Positions 61,791 to 64,000 of a stretch of DNA of 64,000 nt are shown piece after piece. The stretch spans positions 1 to 64,000 of the forward strand of contig NZ_JAJFAV010000010.1 of the NCBI RefSeq assembly GCF_020711235.1, given 5' to 3'. Both the position numbers and the translations under genes were made by a program. Origin of the DNA: Hymenobacter sp. 15J16-1T3B (GTDB lineage: Bacteria > Bacteroidota > Bacteroidia > Cytophagales > Hymenobacteraceae). Numbering within the stretch: the stretch's first letter is position 1; every line of letters begins with the position of its first letter. The notes under the pieces are model-generated. The model saw only the letters and a list, made by a program, of their open reading frames with translations, ran no database searches and was not told where the DNA came from.

Positions 61791-63827
61791 TTACAAATCT
61801 TGAAACTCCCAGGCCGTGCGGTAGGCGCCGATGTCCTCCACGTAGTTCACAAACTCGCGGTAGAAGGCGTTGGAGCTGAGCGTGGCCGAGTCGCCGGTCA
61901 TCAGCAGCTTGCGGCGGGCGCGGGTCATGCCCACGTTCATGCGGCGGATGTCGGCCAGAAAGCCGATGTCCGAGGCCGCGTTCGAGCGGGTGAGCGTAAT
62001 GGCAATGATGTCGCGCTCCTGGCCCTGGAAGGAATCGACGGTGCCGATGCTGAGCTGGCGCTTGTTCTGCAATTCCAGCAGCTCGGGTATCTCGTCGACG
62101 CGGTCCTTGAGGTAGTTGATCTGAGCGCGGTAGGGGGCGATGATGCCGATGCTGAGCGGTTGCGGCTCGTGGTCCTCGGGGTGGTAGTCCTGCAGCAGCT
62201 CCACGAGGCGGCGCAGCAGCAAGTCGGCTTCCTCGGGGTTGGCTACCGAGGGCGAGTCGAGGATACCCAGCTCGGAAAAGCCGCAGCCGGCCGTGTCGAT
62301 AAACTCCACCGCGCCGGGCTCGGGCGGGAAGCGCAAATCAAAGGCGTGCAGATCGGCACGGCGCACGCGCTCATCGGCCACCAGGCGCCCGCCGTAGAAC
62401 TGGTCGGAGGAGAAGCGCATGATGTCCTCGTGCATGCGGTACTGCACTTCCAGCATCTTGGCGGTGGCGGGCTGGCGGGTGATGCACTTCTCGAACAGCG
62501 TCTCGCGCAAACCCTGGGCCGCCGCTTTTTCGCTCTTGACGGTGGGCGGCAGCTGGCAATGGTCGCCGGCCAGCACCACGCGCTCGGCTTTCGTTATCGG
62601 AATCCAGCAGCCCGGCTCCAGGGCCTGGGCGGCCTCGTCGATGAACACCGTCTCGTAGGTGAGGTGGCGGATGGCGCGGTTTGCGGCGCCCACCAGCGTG
62701 CAGGTAATCACCTGCACTTTGTCGAGCAAATCCTCGGTGATGTACTTTTCGAGCTGATCCGACTCCTGCAGCATCTGGTGGGCCTGCTCCTTGAGGTGCT
62801 GGCGCTGCTGCCGCTCTTCCCAGCCGAAGTTGCGCTTGAACTTGCCCGCCTCTTCGCGGTACTGCTCGGCCGTCTGGCGCAAGCTGCGCAGCTCCGGGTA
62901 GTGCTTGTGGGCCATTACCTGTGCGTCGAGCGTGTGCTCCAGCAGCAGATCCGACACCCGCGAAGGGTTACCCATACGAATGACGTTGACGCCGCGCTCG
63001 GCCAGCTTTTCGGTGAGCAAGTCCACGGCCGTGTTCGAGGGCGCACACACCAGCACCCGCCGCTCCCGCCGGATGGTTTCCAGGATGGCCTGCACCAGCG
63101 TGGTGGTTTTGCCGGTGCCGGGCGGGCCGTGGATGATGGCCACGTCCTTGGCGGCCATGACCTGCTGCACGGCCGCCAGCTGCGAGGCGTTGAGTGGGTT
63201 GGGATAATAAAGCTTCTCGGTCTGGGCTTCCGTTTTGAACTCGGCCGGGCGGTGGCCCAGCAGGGTGTCGCGCAGCTCCTGCAGGCGGCCAAAAGCGCCC
63301 TGCACCTTCTGCAGAGCGTATTCCATCTCGCGGTAGCTGACCTCGTCGAAGGTCAGGTCGATGCCGAGCTTGCCCTCGTCAATCCAGTCGGGCAGGTCCT
63401 CCTTGTTGGTGGCCAACGTGATTTTATTGCGGCGCACCGAGGTGACCACGCCCGAGAGCATGGGCTTGTCGGAGCCGGCGCGGCCGGGGATGTTGCCGAA
63501 GATGGCCGCGTTCTTGCCGACCTGAAACAGGTGCAGCTGCTGGCTCTGCCCGGCCGGGCGCTCCAGCTCCAGCACCAGCTTGCCGCCGAAGCCGATGTCT
63601 TCCTTGGTGATTTTGATCGGGTACCAGGTCAGGCCGCGGTGCACGCGTTCCGAGATGGTGCTCTTAGCGTTGCGCAGGCGGTATTGCTCCAAATCCTCCT
63701 GTTGCTCCAGCTTCAGCAAAGCCTGGACGCGGCGGAGTTCTTCGTAAACGGAGTCGGTAGGGGTATGGGGGGCGGTTTCGGCCAACTTCTTCGGGCTGCT
63801 AAGGCTAGGTGTAAACCAGTTCAACAC
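61791..63827 (-). CDS. UPF1/IGHMBP2-like superfamily 1 helicase
   Basis: A 678-aa DNA/RNA helicase. Motifs: I GPPGTGKT (234-241), Ia CAPSNTAVD, II DEAAQALEP, III AGDHCQLPPTV, IV QYRMHEDIMRF, V TVDSFQGQERDIIAITLTRS, VI NVGMTRARRKL. An OB-like domain about 70-170 (TKEDIGFGGKLVLELERPAG) and a helical insertion about 330-390 match the SMUBP-2 group. No ATG opens the frame: GTG 63827 (MLNWFTPSLS) is preferred over the TTG at 63905. The role is probably in RNA or DNA metabolism, not established. Confidence 0.92.
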   Translation of the reverse strand: MLNWFTPSLSSPKKLAETAPHTPTDSVYEELRRVQALLKLEQQEDLEQYRLRNAKSTISERVHRGLTWYPIKITKEDIGFGGKLVLELERPAGQSQQLHLFQVGKNAAIFGNIPGRAGSDKPMLSGVVTSVRRNKITLATNKEDLPDWIDEGKLGIDLTFDEVSYREMEYALQKVQGAFGRLQELRDTLLGHRPAEFKTEAQTEKLYYPNPLNASQLAAVQQVMAAKDVAIIHGPPGTGKTTTLVQAILETIRRERRVLVCAPSNTAVDLLTEKLAERGVNVIRMGNPSRVSDLLLEHTLDAQVMAHKHYPELRSLRQTAEQYREEAGKFKRNFGWEERQQRQHLKEQAHQMLQESDQLEKYITEDLLDKVQVITCTLVGAANRAIRHLTYETVFIDEAAQALEPGCWIPITKAERVVLAGDHCQLPPTVKSEKAAAQGLRETLFEKCITRQPATAKMLEVQYRMHEDIMRFSSDQFYGGRLVADERVRRADLHAFDLRFPPEPGAVEFIDTAGCGFSELGILDSPSVANPEEADLLLRRLVELLQDYHPEDHEPQPLSIGIIAPYRAQINYLKDRVDEIPELLELQNKRQLSIGTVDSFQGQERDIIAITLTRSNAASDIGFLADIRRMNVGMTRARRKLLMTGDSATLSSNAFYREFVNYVEDIGAYRTAWEFQDL

Positions 63828-63891
63828 GCGTTGAACGGCAAACGTGCGGCCGAAGGTCGGGGAGAAATGCGGAATGACGTCGAATGGCTGC

Positions 63892-64000
63892 TCAGCGGGC
63901 GGCAACGTTGCGGACGTACCGCCTTAACTGCTCCAAATCTTGATACGCTGGACAAACTATAGCTGCAAATTGACGCAGCGCTTCAGGACTATCAACGTGC
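63892..64000 (-). CDS. C-terminal end of a gene running off the window
   Basis: An open minus-strand frame from the window edge to TGA 63892-63894 encodes about 35 residues ending HVDSPEALRQFAAIVCPAYQ, DLEQLRRYVRNVAA. It looks coding, helical, and has no in-frame stop to the edge. Its stop falls just inside the TTG-started version of the helicase gene and supports the shorter helicase start. Identity cannot be given. Confidence 0.4.
   Translation of the reverse strand, partial: HVDSPEALRQFAAIVCPAYQDLEQLRRYVRNVAAR

Noticed and set aside
61716-63962. Long plus-strand open frame opposite the helicase gene
   Set aside because: Antisense by-product of GC-rich coding sequence; all helicase motifs are on the minus strand.

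Overview
The window looks like a stretch of chromosome from a high-GC member of Bacteroidota, most likely Hymenobacter or a close relative in the Cytophagales. The basis is family content, not a database match: a very GC-rich genome, a type III glutamine synthetase, the long Bacteroidota/plant-type IspG, LytS/LytTR signalling, a Porin_10-like outer-membrane protein, and many -7 boxes of the Bacteroidota form TAnnTTTG placed 20-60 bp before start codons. I see no rRNA, tRNA, CRISPR array, prophage, plasmid or intact insertion sequence. It is mostly housekeeping and envelope sequence, with two decayed genes and three copies of palindromic intergenic repeats.

Layout. 0.1-10.6 kb (minus strand): secG, an Ala/Pro/Glu-rich TPR protein, lptE, a sigma-54 activator without receiver domain, miaB, pabB coupled to a TPR protein, and a CdsZ-type zinc-ribbon protein overlapping a Nif3-like gene. 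10.8-17.3 kb (mostly plus): a secreted tail-fibre-like protein, a divergent uracil-DNA-glycosylase-like gene, lpxK overlapping a porin, miaE, and a secreted unknown. 17.3-21.6 kb (minus): a GH2 glycosidase, a lipoprotein, and a secreted protein of the family often misnamed asparagine synthetase B. 21.8-31.7 kb: an ABC permease, a decayed gene, an XRE-like protein, mtaB, pirin, an LTA-synthase-like sulfatase and glutamine synthetase III. 31.9-40.6 kb: a quinone oxidoreductase, a MarR-type regulator, an NAD-binding protein, ispG, two HAD proteins and several small genes. 40.9-43.9 kb: a compact operon of two LytS-like kinases and one LytTR regulator, in which the second kinase has lost its phospho-acceptor histidine. 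44-64 kb: two large secreted unknowns, a vanadium haloperoxidase lipoprotein, an Rrf2 regulator with an operator-like palindrome before an NAD(P)-binding target gene, a bestrophin, leuS, a CrtA-like gene, an ACP phosphodiesterase, a SlyD-type isomerase, an SMP-30-like lipoprotein and a UPF1-like helicase.

How the genes fit together. Three enzymes modify adenosine 37 of tRNA: MiaB and MtaB methylthiolate and MiaE hydroxylates. Envelope biogenesis is represented by LptE, LpxK, SecG, the porin and the sulfatase. Nitrogen and cofactor supply is represented by glutamine synthetase, PabB and IspG. The most unusual items are the kinase/pseudokinase/regulator triad, the repeat families, the two decayed genes and the HAD protein with a DLNGT motif.
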